Shown here: piece by piece, positions 8,597 through 14,558 of the stretch
Layout: each line of letters begins with the position of its first letter
Position numbering within the stretch: position 1 is the stretch's first letter
Source: a virus
Strand: one strand, 5' to 3'
Virus record (IMG/VR): IMGVR_UViG_3300025115_000059
Coordinates: 1-21,739 of that record
Length of the DNA: 21,739 nt
The notes under the pieces: generated by a model
What the model was told of the DNA's origin: nothing
Database searches by the model: none
The model's input: the letters and a program-made list of their open reading frames with translations, nothing else
Program-made: the position numbers and the translations under genes

Positions 8597-8774
8597 CTTC
8601 AATGGCCTCCTTCAACAAGTTTACAACCGCATATTCAAGCAACATTGCCACTTCCTCTTGGGACATGTCCCATTGTGTAATGGCACTGCCATCGGGCTTC
8701 TCCACAATGTTCAGTAGCTTCATGTCAGCACCCGTCACCAGCACTAGGCCGCCGGTTAGTTGGTGAATAGTCAC
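8529..8774 (-). CDS. Hypothetical protein (81 aa)
   Basis: The GTG start has AGGAGG six bases upstream, which decides it over internal ATGs. The product begins MTIHQLTGGLVLVTGADMKL and continues with an acidic helical section (WDMSQEEVAMLLEYAVVNLL) and a charged tail. It may fold as a small alpha/beta protein. No known family is recognised. It overlaps the upstream gene by 50 bases and the downstream one by about 68, so its tail is encoded in sequence shared with its neighbour. Confidence 0.55.
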   Translation of the reverse strand: MTIHQLTGGLVLVTGADMKLLNIVEKPDGSAITQWDMSQEEVAMLLEYAVVNLLKEAIEGGRLKRAEGDEDVAQQEFGWAK

Positions 8775-8976
8775 TCTCTGCCTCCTCCCAATCTTTCAAC
8801 ACATCTGCAAAATGCTCCACCCACTCTTTGTGGTTGAGAGGAAAACTACACCCACGAAGGAAATAGAAGAAGTGTTCTACCAGCGTAGGCCACGACTCGT
8901 GTTCCAAATCGTGATTATGTTGAATTTCCAACCCACTATTGTAGTCGTTGTACAGAAACTTAAGTTTGCCTTCCAT
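8725..8976 (-). CDS. Hypothetical protein (83 aa)
   Basis: ATG at 8976 follows AAGGAG by six bases; a longer frame from 9009 would run into the end of nrdJ and lacks such a site. The product (MEGKLKFLYNDYNSG at its start) is acidic and aromatic, with several His and Trp residues (HESWPTLVEHFFYFLRG, HKEWVEHFADVLKDWEEAE). It looks like a small soluble helical protein. No family is recognised. It is the first gene after nrdJ, with a 13-base gap. Confidence 0.6.
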   Translation of the reverse strand: MEGKLKFLYNDYNSGLEIQHNHDLEHESWPTLVEHFFYFLRGCSFPLNHKEWVEHFADVLKDWEEAESDYSPTNRRPSAGDGC

Positions 8977-8989
8977 TGTGTTCTCCTTA

Positions 8990-10624
8990 TTAAATGCCAC
9001 ACACACCACTCTTACAACCTGCGTCTATGTTTTCTTCGTAAATTATTCCTTTGTGCTTGACGGCTTCCCCATATTCAACTTCTGTAAGAGGTTGTCCACC
9101 ACGACTTCCGTCGGGATAGCATGTAAATCCGCGAAGTCTTGGAGCATATCGAGATAGTGTCTCTGCAAAATGCGCAACTTTCGCTTCGTTGTTATCTTTT
9201 GTCCCCCAAGCAGGGAGATTAATTGTGCTTGAGATTGACATATCGACATAATCTTGCACATCTGCTTGGAAAGCAATTCTTCGTTCATACTGTGTAGAGA
9301 GTCCATACGCTGTCTGTATCCTTTCTGGAGCTATTCCGTCTTTAATTAGCATTTCTGCCGTGGCATCCACGCAATACTCATAGTGCCATCGGGTTCCGTC
9401 TTTAAGATAACGCCGCTTGTATGCAACCGCGAATAGCGGCTCAATGCCAGTTGTCGTTCCGGCCAAGATTCCAATAGTGCCGGTGGGGGCAATGGCTCGA
9501 TAAGCAGCAGGGTGACTAATGAAGAGCCTATCACAATGTTCATTTGCAGATGCCTCACTTTCTTCTTTATACACCATCAACCATTGATGAAGTTCGGGAG
9601 TCACTTCATACTCATATCCTCGCTTGAGGAGCCACTCGTGGATTCCCATGAGTCCAAGCCCAAGTCTACGATTGCGCTCCCGCACTTGGTAAACTTTATC
9701 GTAAGGGAGGTCTGCTCGGAGCGTTCCACAAACAAGGAATTTTGCTGCCAAAGAAACGATGGCCTTAAACTCGTCCAAACTTTCCACATTGCCCAAATTG
9801 ACACTTCCAAGATTGCAAACGTCGCTATCATCTTCTGATGTAACTTCAGTGCATGCGTTCCGTAGAGTTTCATTCTGCTTATCCCCAAAGTTGAAACTAA
9901 ATCCCGGTTCACCTGTCTCCATAGCCTGTCGACAGTTGTCGTAGAACGTAGAGTGCAGGTGCCTACCTTCTCCGGCGTTGAGCCACGCATCATCATAATT
10001 GACACTAATGTTGGTCATGTCTAGCGGAGCAGCGGCATTGAAGTCGGTGTTCTTAAGAGCACGAATTTCTTCACTCCAATTTTTAGCAACAAGAAAATCA
10101 CGAATGTCATCGTGCTGCCAATTGAGTGAGGCATAAATTGCTGAACGCCTACTACCACCTTGCATTACATTTCGACCAATTTCATTAACCATATGCATAA
10201 GACTAATAGGGCCACTAGACGTGCCGCCAGTACGGCGAATAGGCTTTCCTTTAGGCCGTAGAATAGAATAGTCGACACCAATGCCACCTCCAGTCATCAA
10301 GCAGCTTGTAGCCCTCCATGCAATGTTTGCCCACTCTTCACGACTGTCTTCCTCTGCACGAAGCAAATAGCAGTTGTTGAAGAAACTGTTGGGCCTACCT
10401 GCATAATAAATGTATCGCCCACCGGGAACAAACTTAAACGTGCGAACATATTCTGCCAATTGCTTACGGTCTTCCTTGGTCATAATGGGATGTGTTGTTC
10501 CCCCACGTGTCCCACAAACATCCTCTACAAGTCGCTCAGACAAATTGGCCCACGTATCATTCGGGCCTTGAGCATACTTAAAGCGGAAAACATTCTCACC
10601 CAAATTGCTACGAAATTCACTCAT
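8990..10624 (-). CDS. nrdJ: Adenosylcobalamin-dependent (class II) ribonucleotide reductase
   Basis: This enzyme reduces ribonucleotides to deoxyribonucleotides for phage DNA synthesis. The 544 residues carry the full active-site set: C85 (FFNNCYLL) and C270 (SDVCNLGSVNLG) as the redox pair, and N256/C258/E260 (NACTE) with C258 as thiyl-radical cysteine. The nucleotide-binding loop reads APTGTIGILAGTTTGIEP. The C-terminal C537 and C542 pair (CKSGVC) would be recharged by thioredoxin. TGGGIGVDYSILRPKG and GSRRSAIYASL are typical of B12-dependent NrdJ. No small subunit (NrdB) or activase (NrdG) is nearby, which fits class II. It is shorter than the roughly 740-residue monomeric enzymes and comparable to compact forms. 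The start overlaps the upstream stop (ATGA) with GAGGTG before it. A palindrome variant is at 10049-10060. Confidence 0.93.
   Translation of the reverse strand: MSEFRSNLGENVFRFKYAQGPNDTWANLSERLVEDVCGTRGGTTHPIMTKEDRKQLAEYVRTFKFVPGGRYIYYAGRPNSFFNNCYLLRAEEDSREEWANIAWRATSCLMTGGGIGVDYSILRPKGKPIRRTGGTSSGPISLMHMVNEIGRNVMQGGSRRSAIYASLNWQHDDIRDFLVAKNWSEEIRALKNTDFNAAAPLDMTNISVNYDDAWLNAGEGRHLHSTFYDNCRQAMETGEPGFSFNFGDKQNETLRNACTEVTSEDDSDVCNLGSVNLGNVESLDEFKAIVSLAAKFLVCGTLRADLPYDKVYQVRERNRRLGLGLMGIHEWLLKRGYEYEVTPELHQWLMVYKEESEASANEHCDRLFISHPAAYRAIAPTGTIGILAGTTTGIEPLFAVAYKRRYLKDGTRWHYEYCVDATAEMLIKDGIAPERIQTAYGLSTQYERRIAFQADVQDYVDMSISSTINLPAWGTKDNNEAKVAHFAETLSRYAPRLRGFTCYPDGSRGGQPLTEVEYGEAVKHKGIIYEENIDAGCKSGVCGI
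10049..10060. repeat. Palindrome family, 1 mismatch
   Basis: In nrdJ on the - strand, read as A-L-K-N; + strand GTTCTTAAGAGC. Confidence 0.75.
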
Positions 10625-10920
10625 TCAGCCACCTCATATTTGTTTGTTGCCTCTACAATCTCTTCTGGTATATTGGAGAGAATTGATGCAGTCCACCCTG
10701 TCGTCCCCCACCTGTGTTTAAAGCACTTATAAACACTGCCAGAATAACCGTGAAACAGGTAGTGGTCTTCGTGCTCCTCGACGTTGCTGATGCCACTATT
10801 CATGCGCCACTCATCGCTGCCCAAATACCCACCATACCAACCTGCTAACACCTTGTCAATGTGTTCACCAGTGTGGGGGTTACGCAATGTGACAACAATC
10901 CATTTGTCAGGGGTATACAT
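10621..10920 (-). CDS. Hypothetical protein (99 aa) upstream of nrdJ
   Basis: The ATG follows AAAGGACGACG, and the stop overlaps the nrdJ start by four bases. The 99 residues begin MYTPDKWIVVTLRNPHTGEH and include an aromatic, His-rich middle (EEHEDHYLFHGYSGSVYKCF) and a GTTGW turn. It has the look of a small beta-rich protein with no membrane segment. I recognise no family. Coupling to nrdJ suggests co-expression, not necessarily a shared function. Confidence 0.6.
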   Translation of the reverse strand: MYTPDKWIVVTLRNPHTGEHIDKVLAGWYGGYLGSDEWRMNSGISNVEEHEDHYLFHGYSGSVYKCFKHRWGTTGWTASILSNIPEEIVEATNKYEVAE

Positions 10921-11041
10921 CGTCGTCCTTTCCTACAATTAGTCGTACAATTCCTAAATCCAAAATCATCAAGTCATCTTTAAAGTCAAACTCAATGCCC
11001 ACCATAAACCCAGTGATGAGGTGCACACTAATGAACATCAT
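10907..11041 (-). CDS. Very small hydrophobic/acidic protein (44 aa)
   Basis: The ATG at 11041 shares its A with the upstream TAA (TAATG), and GAGGAG lies about eight bases before it. The product begins MMFISVHLITGFMVGIEFDF and then KDDLMILDLGIVRLIVGKDD. It is rich in Ile, Leu, Val and Asp and looks like a small beta-sheet protein, not a clear membrane helix because Asp and Lys interrupt it. It ends 14 bases inside the next gene. Support comes from the binding site and the overlaps; the function is unknown. Confidence 0.55.
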   Translation of the reverse strand: MMFISVHLITGFMVGIEFDFKDDLMILDLGIVRLIVGKDDDVYP

Positions 11042-11220
11042 TATGTGTTCTCCTCAAACCATTTAGCCATGTTCTTCTTGATGAACGGTGCCAAATCGGA
11101 CAACACCCTAGCTACTCCTTCTTCTTCACACATTTTCTCAAACTTGGTGAGCGTCCAGTAGTAGTGGGCTTCCTCTTGGGAGGGGAAGTCTCCTTCTCTG
11201 CTGTCGTATTCGTCAAACAT
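11041..11220 (-). CDS. Small acidic protein (59 aa) overlapping the HNH gene
   Basis: ATG at 11220 follows GAAAGGGG by about six bases. The product begins MFDEYDSREGDFPSQEEAHY and continues YWTLTKFEKMCEEEG, ending FIKKNMAKWFEENT. It is acidic, aromatic and helical and reads as a genuine folded small protein. Its first 109 bases are shared, in another frame, with the C-terminal tail of the HNH gene. Its stop overlaps the next start as TAATG. The smoother amino-acid composition here suggests this is the older gene and the HNH tail runs through it. Confidence 0.6.
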   Translation of the reverse strand: MFDEYDSREGDFPSQEEAHYYWTLTKFEKMCEEEGVARVLSDLAPFIKKNMAKWFEENT

Positions 11221-11636
11221 TGCTTACCCCTTTCACTAGTTGTTTTCTTCTTGTGACACGTCTTACACAAGATTTGTAAGTTGGATGCAGGACAATAGAG
11301 ACGATTGATGTAGGTGTCCCAATTGACAAACCCCTCAGACAAACTCACCACAGGATCAATGTGGTCTACGTCCACTTCTGTAGCAGGGAAAAACTTGCCA
11401 CAACTAGCACATTCATAATGTGATGCTTCCCTATTTGTGCGTTTGTTTTTCCTCTTGCCAACATATGCGTTCTTAAGAGCAGCAAACTTGTTAGGAAACT
11501 TCCTGAACGCTGCCCTCAGTGCGCTTGTTACGAATGCCCGCATCCTTCCGTCTGTCCAATGATCGACTGTTGACATTATTGTGGAAGGGGGCTTTTGCCC
11601 ACCAACTGTTTTTCTTACTCTTGGTTTTCGTTCCAT
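11112..11636 (-). CDS. HNH endonuclease (174 aa)
   Basis: This is probably a free-standing, homing-type HNH nuclease. C76-x2-C79 and C124-x2-C127 form the structural zinc site. D91-H92 in DVDHIDPV is the catalytic beta-beta-alpha core, followed by N119 in NLQILCKTCHKKKT. Residues about 25-56 (WTDGRMRAFVTSALRAAFRK) match the helical N-terminal part common to phage HNH proteins. The ATG is preceded by CAGGAG. The natural domain ends near residue 136. The remaining Ser/Thr/Lys-rich tail (SPPKRKPTTTGRSPS) is encoded over the start of the 59-codon gene, so an original stop may have been lost. A palindrome variant at 11469-11480 lies inside. Confidence 0.88.
   Translation of the reverse strand: MERKPRVRKTVGGQKPPSTIMSTVDHWTDGRMRAFVTSALRAAFRKFPNKFAALKNAYVGKRKNKRTNREASHYECASCGKFFPATEVDVDHIDPVVSLSEGFVNWDTYINRLYCPASNLQILCKTCHKKKTTSERGKQCLTNTTAEKETSPPKRKPTTTGRSPSLRKCVKKKE
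11469..11480. repeat. Palindrome family, 1 mismatch
   Basis: In the HNH gene, read as A-L-K-N. Its presence in a likely mobile gene suggests long residence or site capture. Confidence 0.75.
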
Positions 11637-11665
11637 TGCTGTTAAACTCCTGCATGTGTGGGTAT

Positions 11666-11977
11666 TTAGCGATTGTCACCATTGCCTCCAATTGCATTAC
11701 GTTGTTTACGACTGTCTAGTTTGACGATGTTGGCCTCTGCTATGTCCGATAAATGTAGCTGCAAATCTGCTGCAATTGCAGCCACCATCCACAGCACATC
11801 ACCCAACTCTTTCTTAACATCCTCTACAAACGTGTCTGTTTTTCCATCTCGACGCATCTTGCTAAACTTGCCAGCAACCTCCCCTGCTTCTTCCATGAGG
11901 CCCAACAGGGCATACACATTGTCAGCAGACTCCTTACGAAAACTCATTGCCTTGGCTTGATAGGTGTCAAAGTGCAT
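11666..11977 (-). CDS. MazG-type nucleotide pyrophosphohydrolase (103 aa)
   Basis: This protein would hydrolyse nucleoside triphosphates to monophosphates (dNTP pool clean-up or ppGpp-related control, as for phage MazG). The metal-binding motif E29-E30-x-x-E33 (LGLMEEAGEVAG) and E57-x-x-D60 (KKELGDVLWMVAAIAADL) is complete for the single-domain all-alpha NTP pyrophosphohydrolase fold. I chose the ATG at 11977 because GGAG precedes it and the product starts directly at the domain (MHFDTYQAKA); a longer frame to 12016 only adds out-of-family residues. It overlaps the upstream gene by 11 bases. The position between thyX and nrdJ fits nucleotide metabolism. Confidence 0.85.
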   Translation of the reverse strand: MHFDTYQAKAMSFRKESADNVYALLGLMEEAGEVAGKFSKMRRDGKTDTFVEDVKKELGDVLWMVAAIAADLQLHLSDIAEANIVKLDSRKQRNAIGGNGDNR

Positions 11978-12179
11978 TGTTCTCAAACTCCTTCCACTGA
12001 TCGGTTGTGCTAACATACTTGATGATGCGCTTCAGTGCCTTCAAAATTTTGTCACTGTCAGGCTCACCTTCCCAATGTTTTTGTAGCTCATAACAGTCGA
12101 TGAGATATTGACGAGTACATTCACCAGCAATGTCCCACACCGCATCCCCATACTCATGTGCCCACTCTTTTAGTTTCAT
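11967..12179 (-). CDS. Small hypothetical protein (70 aa)
   Basis: The ATG overlaps the thyX stop as ATGA and has AAAGGAG seven bases upstream. The product begins MKLKEWAHEYGDAVWDIAGE and is amphipathic helical throughout with acidic and aromatic residues (CYELQKHWEGEPDSDKILKA). There is no membrane segment and no recognised family. It is sandwiched between thyX and the MazG gene and coupled to both, so it is probably co-expressed with nucleotide metabolism. Confidence 0.65.
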   Translation of the reverse strand: MKLKEWAHEYGDAVWDIAGECTRQYLIDCYELQKHWEGEPDSDKILKALKRIIKYVSTTDQWKEFENNAL

Positions 12180-12925
12180 TCTTCGTCTCCTTTAACAAGA
12201 ACAGCCCAACTCTCAGGATACAACACTTTCATCTCTTTGTCAAGCATTTTTGCCACAATTTGTGTTTCTTGTTGAGAATGCTTGTCAAGTCGCAAGTTGC
12301 ACACCCTAGCAAAAGCATACAAACTTCCACTCCAAATCCACTCCGTCATAGTGTTTTGAGGCAACACCATGCGTGCTTGTTCAGGACACACTTGTAGCTC
12401 AAGTAAGGCACTATACGTATTAAGACACTTTTCTACGACTTCTTCAGGGAACAGCACACAATTCATGTCAACTTCCATGTCCTGAATGGGAGACAAATCC
12501 ACCACTCCATCTCCGCTACCTTGCTTCTTATTGTACGCTCGCTCTCTCCACTCATTCGGGAAATAAAACTCAGGCTCACTGTCCACATAACGCCGACTCA
12601 CTTCATTCCATGCCAACCCCACTTGATGCTTAACAAGCTGTCGTGCTACGAAGACGGGGGCTTTAATGCGGAAAGATGCGAAGGCATGACTGAAAGGACT
12701 CCAATGATTGTGTGTTGCCAAATAGCGTAGCAGCTTTTTGTCTGCCCCACTCATCTGCATGATGTATTTGCGATTGGTGACATTCCCTTCATCATCAAAC
12801 CACTCCTGAACGCCAACAACGTCAGGCTTACTAGCCTTATCAAAACTCACTCGTGCTGCATTAACAACACTCCAATCATCTCCCATGTGGTCGAGATGTG
12901 TCACCTGCATGTCTGCTGTATTCAT
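12176..12925 (-). CDS. thyX: Flavin-dependent thymidylate synthase
   Basis: ThyX methylates dUMP to dTMP with methylenetetrahydrofolate and FAD. The 249 residues include HNHWSPFSHAFASFRIKAPV, then RQLVKHQVGLAWNEVSRRY at about residues 95-113, then CPEQARMVLPQNTMTEWIWS and a C-terminal helix, all in the ThyX order. The signature region differs from the textbook RHR(X)7S: residues 99-101 are K-H-Q and one more residue separates them from S110. This appears to be a phage-type variant and need not mean inactivity. The start overlaps the sigma gene stop as ATGA with AAGGAG eight bases upstream. Together with nrdJ it lets the phage make its own dTMP. Confidence 0.93.
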   Translation of the reverse strand: MNTADMQVTHLDHMGDDWSVVNAARVSFDKASKPDVVGVQEWFDDEGNVTNRKYIMQMSGADKKLLRYLATHNHWSPFSHAFASFRIKAPVFVARQLVKHQVGLAWNEVSRRYVDSEPEFYFPNEWRERAYNKKQGSGDGVVDLSPIQDMEVDMNCVLFPEEVVEKCLNTYSALLELQVCPEQARMVLPQNTMTEWIWSGSLYAFARVCNLRLDKHSQQETQIVAKMLDKEMKVLYPESWAVLVKGDEE

Positions 12926-13338
12926 TTCAACTTTCTCCTTGCTCTAACTAAGTTGGTTCGATTGCGAGGTACAACACCTTCCATCTTGTCTAGCAATGCA
13001 TCATACTCTGCTGGTGTTAGTTGCTCCATCAGTTCTGCATATTGCCTACCACTAGCTAACAACTCTGGTGTGGTGTCGTCTGCTAAGTCAAACACATCCA
13101 CGTCGCTGTCAATGTCTGGTGCACTCTTCTTCTGCCAATTGATTAGTATGTTTTTAGCAATGGTGTACACCCATGTGTTGAAGGCTACGCTGTGGTCAAA
13201 CTTATCTAGGTGTTCAAATGCTCTTAAGAACGCCTCTTGTACTGCATCTTCTCCTTCTTCTCCCCGCTTATGCACAGCATATCTAACCAACCTACTTCGA
13301 TAGATGTTTGCCAACTCTTCAAATTCCTTCGGAGTCAT
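12922..13338 (-). CDS. ECF-type RNA polymerase sigma factor (138 aa)
   Basis: Residues about 7-72 match sigma70 region 2. EDAVQEAFLRAFEHLDKF is the core-binding helix, and FNTWVYTIAKNILINWQKK is the -10 recognition helix with its conserved Trp and basic end. Residues about 101-138 (YAELMEQLTPAEYDALL, then RNRTNLVRARRKLK) fit region 4, the -35 binding helix-turn-helix ending in the usual RARRKL. At 138 residues it is short for an ECF factor (usually 160-200). The start follows a strong AGGAGG. It would direct host RNA polymerase to phage promoters, probably middle or late ones; the targets are unknown. A palindrome variant at 13220-13231 encodes part of region 2 in a shifted register. Confidence 0.85.
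   Translation of the reverse strand: MTPKEFEELANIYRSRLVRYAVHKRGEEGEDAVQEAFLRAFEHLDKFDHSVAFNTWVYTIAKNILINWQKKSAPDIDSDVDVFDLADDTTPELLASGRQYAELMEQLTPAEYDALLDKMEGVVPRNRTNLVRARRKLK
13220..13231. repeat. Palindrome family, 1 mismatch
   Basis: In the sigma-factor gene, in the shifted register (F-L-R-A of region 2). Confidence 0.75.
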
Positions 13339-13486
13339 CTTCCCCCTCCTTTAAGAAACGCTCAATTTCCTTCTCTGCACGTTTCTTTTCCACCTTCTGC
13401 TTCTTTTGTTGCACGACCTTGTGGTCGTAGTTGTACTCAGGATCGAACAGTGTTTTGTGCTGCTCACCAACTTGACTTGGTTTCAT
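13319..13486 (-). CDS. Small charged coiled-coil-like protein (55 aa) preceding the sigma gene
   Basis: The ATG overlaps the metallophosphoesterase stop as ATGA. The product starts MKPSQVGEQHKTLFDPEYNY and then runs through a Lys/Glu-rich helix (QQKKQKVEKKRAEKEIERFL) to an acidic tail. There is no recognised family. Its last 20 bases overlap the start of the sigma gene, which takes its ribosome binding site from inside this gene, so the two are tightly coupled. A role as a sigma partner is possible but is speculation from position. Confidence 0.6.
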   Translation of the reverse strand: MKPSQVGEQHKTLFDPEYNYDHKVVQQKKQKVEKKRAEKEIERFLKEGEDDSEGI

Positions 13487-14247
13487 TTTCCATATTTCCG
13501 TTCAAGGTAGGATAGGGAGACAAACATGGGGTCAGCCCAACCATCGGCGGCTTCATGCAAGACGACAACACCACGCCAGTGTTTATTTCCCTGATAGCCC
13601 TTATATCCTTCGTCATGTTGATAGAATGCACCGGCAACGATGGCAAGCTGTTTGCTCCCATCCACCAACTCCCTACATGCGAAGTCGAGTTCTTGTCGAT
13701 GCCCCATAACAAAACTTTTTCCGACTCGTTGTAAGAGGGACGCAGCCCTACCTGTGTATGGCCTACCTGACATTGGATTAGCAAAATAGTGGCTAAACAA
13801 AATGTTTTCAATGTTGACAATTTGCAAATAGTCATATGTTTCCCATCCTTTCAAATCAAAGTCGTCATACGACAACATTCCAATTAGTTCTGGATTGCTG
13901 TTGACATAACGCTCTAAACGCTGCTCATGGTTGCCCATTAGGAACACTTTACGTGGGTTATAAATAGGCTTTTTATACCTACGTTGTGCAGCTTGTAGGC
14001 TAATAATGGGCTTCTCCAACAGCCTCATTGCTTCCCTACCTGCTTCAATGTCTGCAACAACTCTCTTCCCTTCGATAGCAGCAGTTCCCTTGTCATAGCT
14101 AGAGAGACTAGGTAGGTCGAAATGATCCCCCAAATGTACAATGATGTCAGGACGAGTGTCCACAATGTATTTACCAAGCCATCCAAGATGGGCATTAGGT
14201 ACTCCGGGTTTACACTGTGTGTCAGGAATTATCAGAATTTTCTTCAT
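13483..14247 (-). CDS. Calcineurin-like metallophosphoesterase (254 aa)
   Basis: This is a two-metal phosphoesterase of the calcineurin superfamily. The motifs appear in order: D9-x-Q11 (IPDTQ; the usual DxH with Gln for His), G40-D41-x-x-D44 (HLGDHFD), G105-N106-H107-E108 (MGNHEQR), H153 (FSHY) and G182-H183 (VMGHRQ). The Gln in motif I and the GHRQ ending are deviations seen in some family branches. The ATG at 14247 overlaps the upstream stop as ATGA, so it is preferred over an in-frame GTG six bases earlier. The substrate is unknown; DNA end repair, nucleotide or protein phosphate removal are all possible. The product lacks a signal peptide and should be cytosolic. Confidence 0.87.
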   Translation of the reverse strand: MKKILIIPDTQCKPGVPNAHLGWLGKYIVDTRPDIIVHLGDHFDLPSLSSYDKGTAAIEGKRVVADIEAGREAMRLLEKPIISLQAAQRRYKKPIYNPRKVFLMGNHEQRLERYVNSNPELIGMLSYDDFDLKGWETYDYLQIVNIENILFSHYFANPMSGRPYTGRAASLLQRVGKSFVMGHRQELDFACRELVDGSKQLAIVAGAFYQHDEGYKGYQGNKHWRGVVVLHEAADGWADPMFVSLSYLERKYGK

Positions 14248-14558
14248 CGCCACTCATCCCAAGATGCCACCATAAATGACAGCCTAACACCCTCAATTTT
14301 CCCATCGTCTGTTAGCCATGCGTGTGCTTCAAACCCACCTGTACCTACAGTGAATGGCCCGACGTAGTCTGGAGCGGTTGTACGGTAGGTTTTTGCTTCT
14401 GTGCATGCGAAGTTTAGTAGTTCGACTGCCCTGCTCTGAAGTTGACTAATGCTAGGAACACCTTCACCACGCCACTCCCACTCAAGTGCCACCATTGCCT
14501 TATGCGTCTTCTCCCAATCAAACTGCTCCAACACATGTTTAATCAACTTGTTCTTCAT
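14244..14558 (-). CDS. Hypothetical phage protein (104 aa)
   Basis: ATG at 14558 has GGAGG six bases upstream inside the end of the nuclease gene; a longer frame to 14585 is less likely. The product has an N-terminal helical half (LIKHVLEQFDWEKTHKAMVA, then LQSRAVELLNFACTEA). A compact beta-rich half follows (VGTGGFEAHAWLTDDGKIEG). It reads like a well-folded conserved phage protein, but I know no function. It overlaps the upstream nuclease gene by 20 bases and the downstream phosphoesterase by four. Confidence 0.65.
   Translation of the reverse strand: MKNKLIKHVLEQFDWEKTHKAMVALEWEWRGEGVPSISQLQSRAVELLNFACTEAKTYRTTAPDYVGPFTVGTGGFEAHAWLTDDGKIEGVRLSFMVASWDEWR

Noticed and set aside
8957-8968. 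AAACTTAAGTTT, another 12-bp palindrome with core CTTAAG
   Set aside because: It shares only the six-base core with the dispersed family; the flanks differ, so it is not counted as a member.
11491-11697. A 68-codon - strand frame overlapping the MazG 3' end and the HNH start
   Set aside because: It shares its whole length with better supported genes; its ATG lies too close to any binding site and the HNH frame has clear domain motifs.
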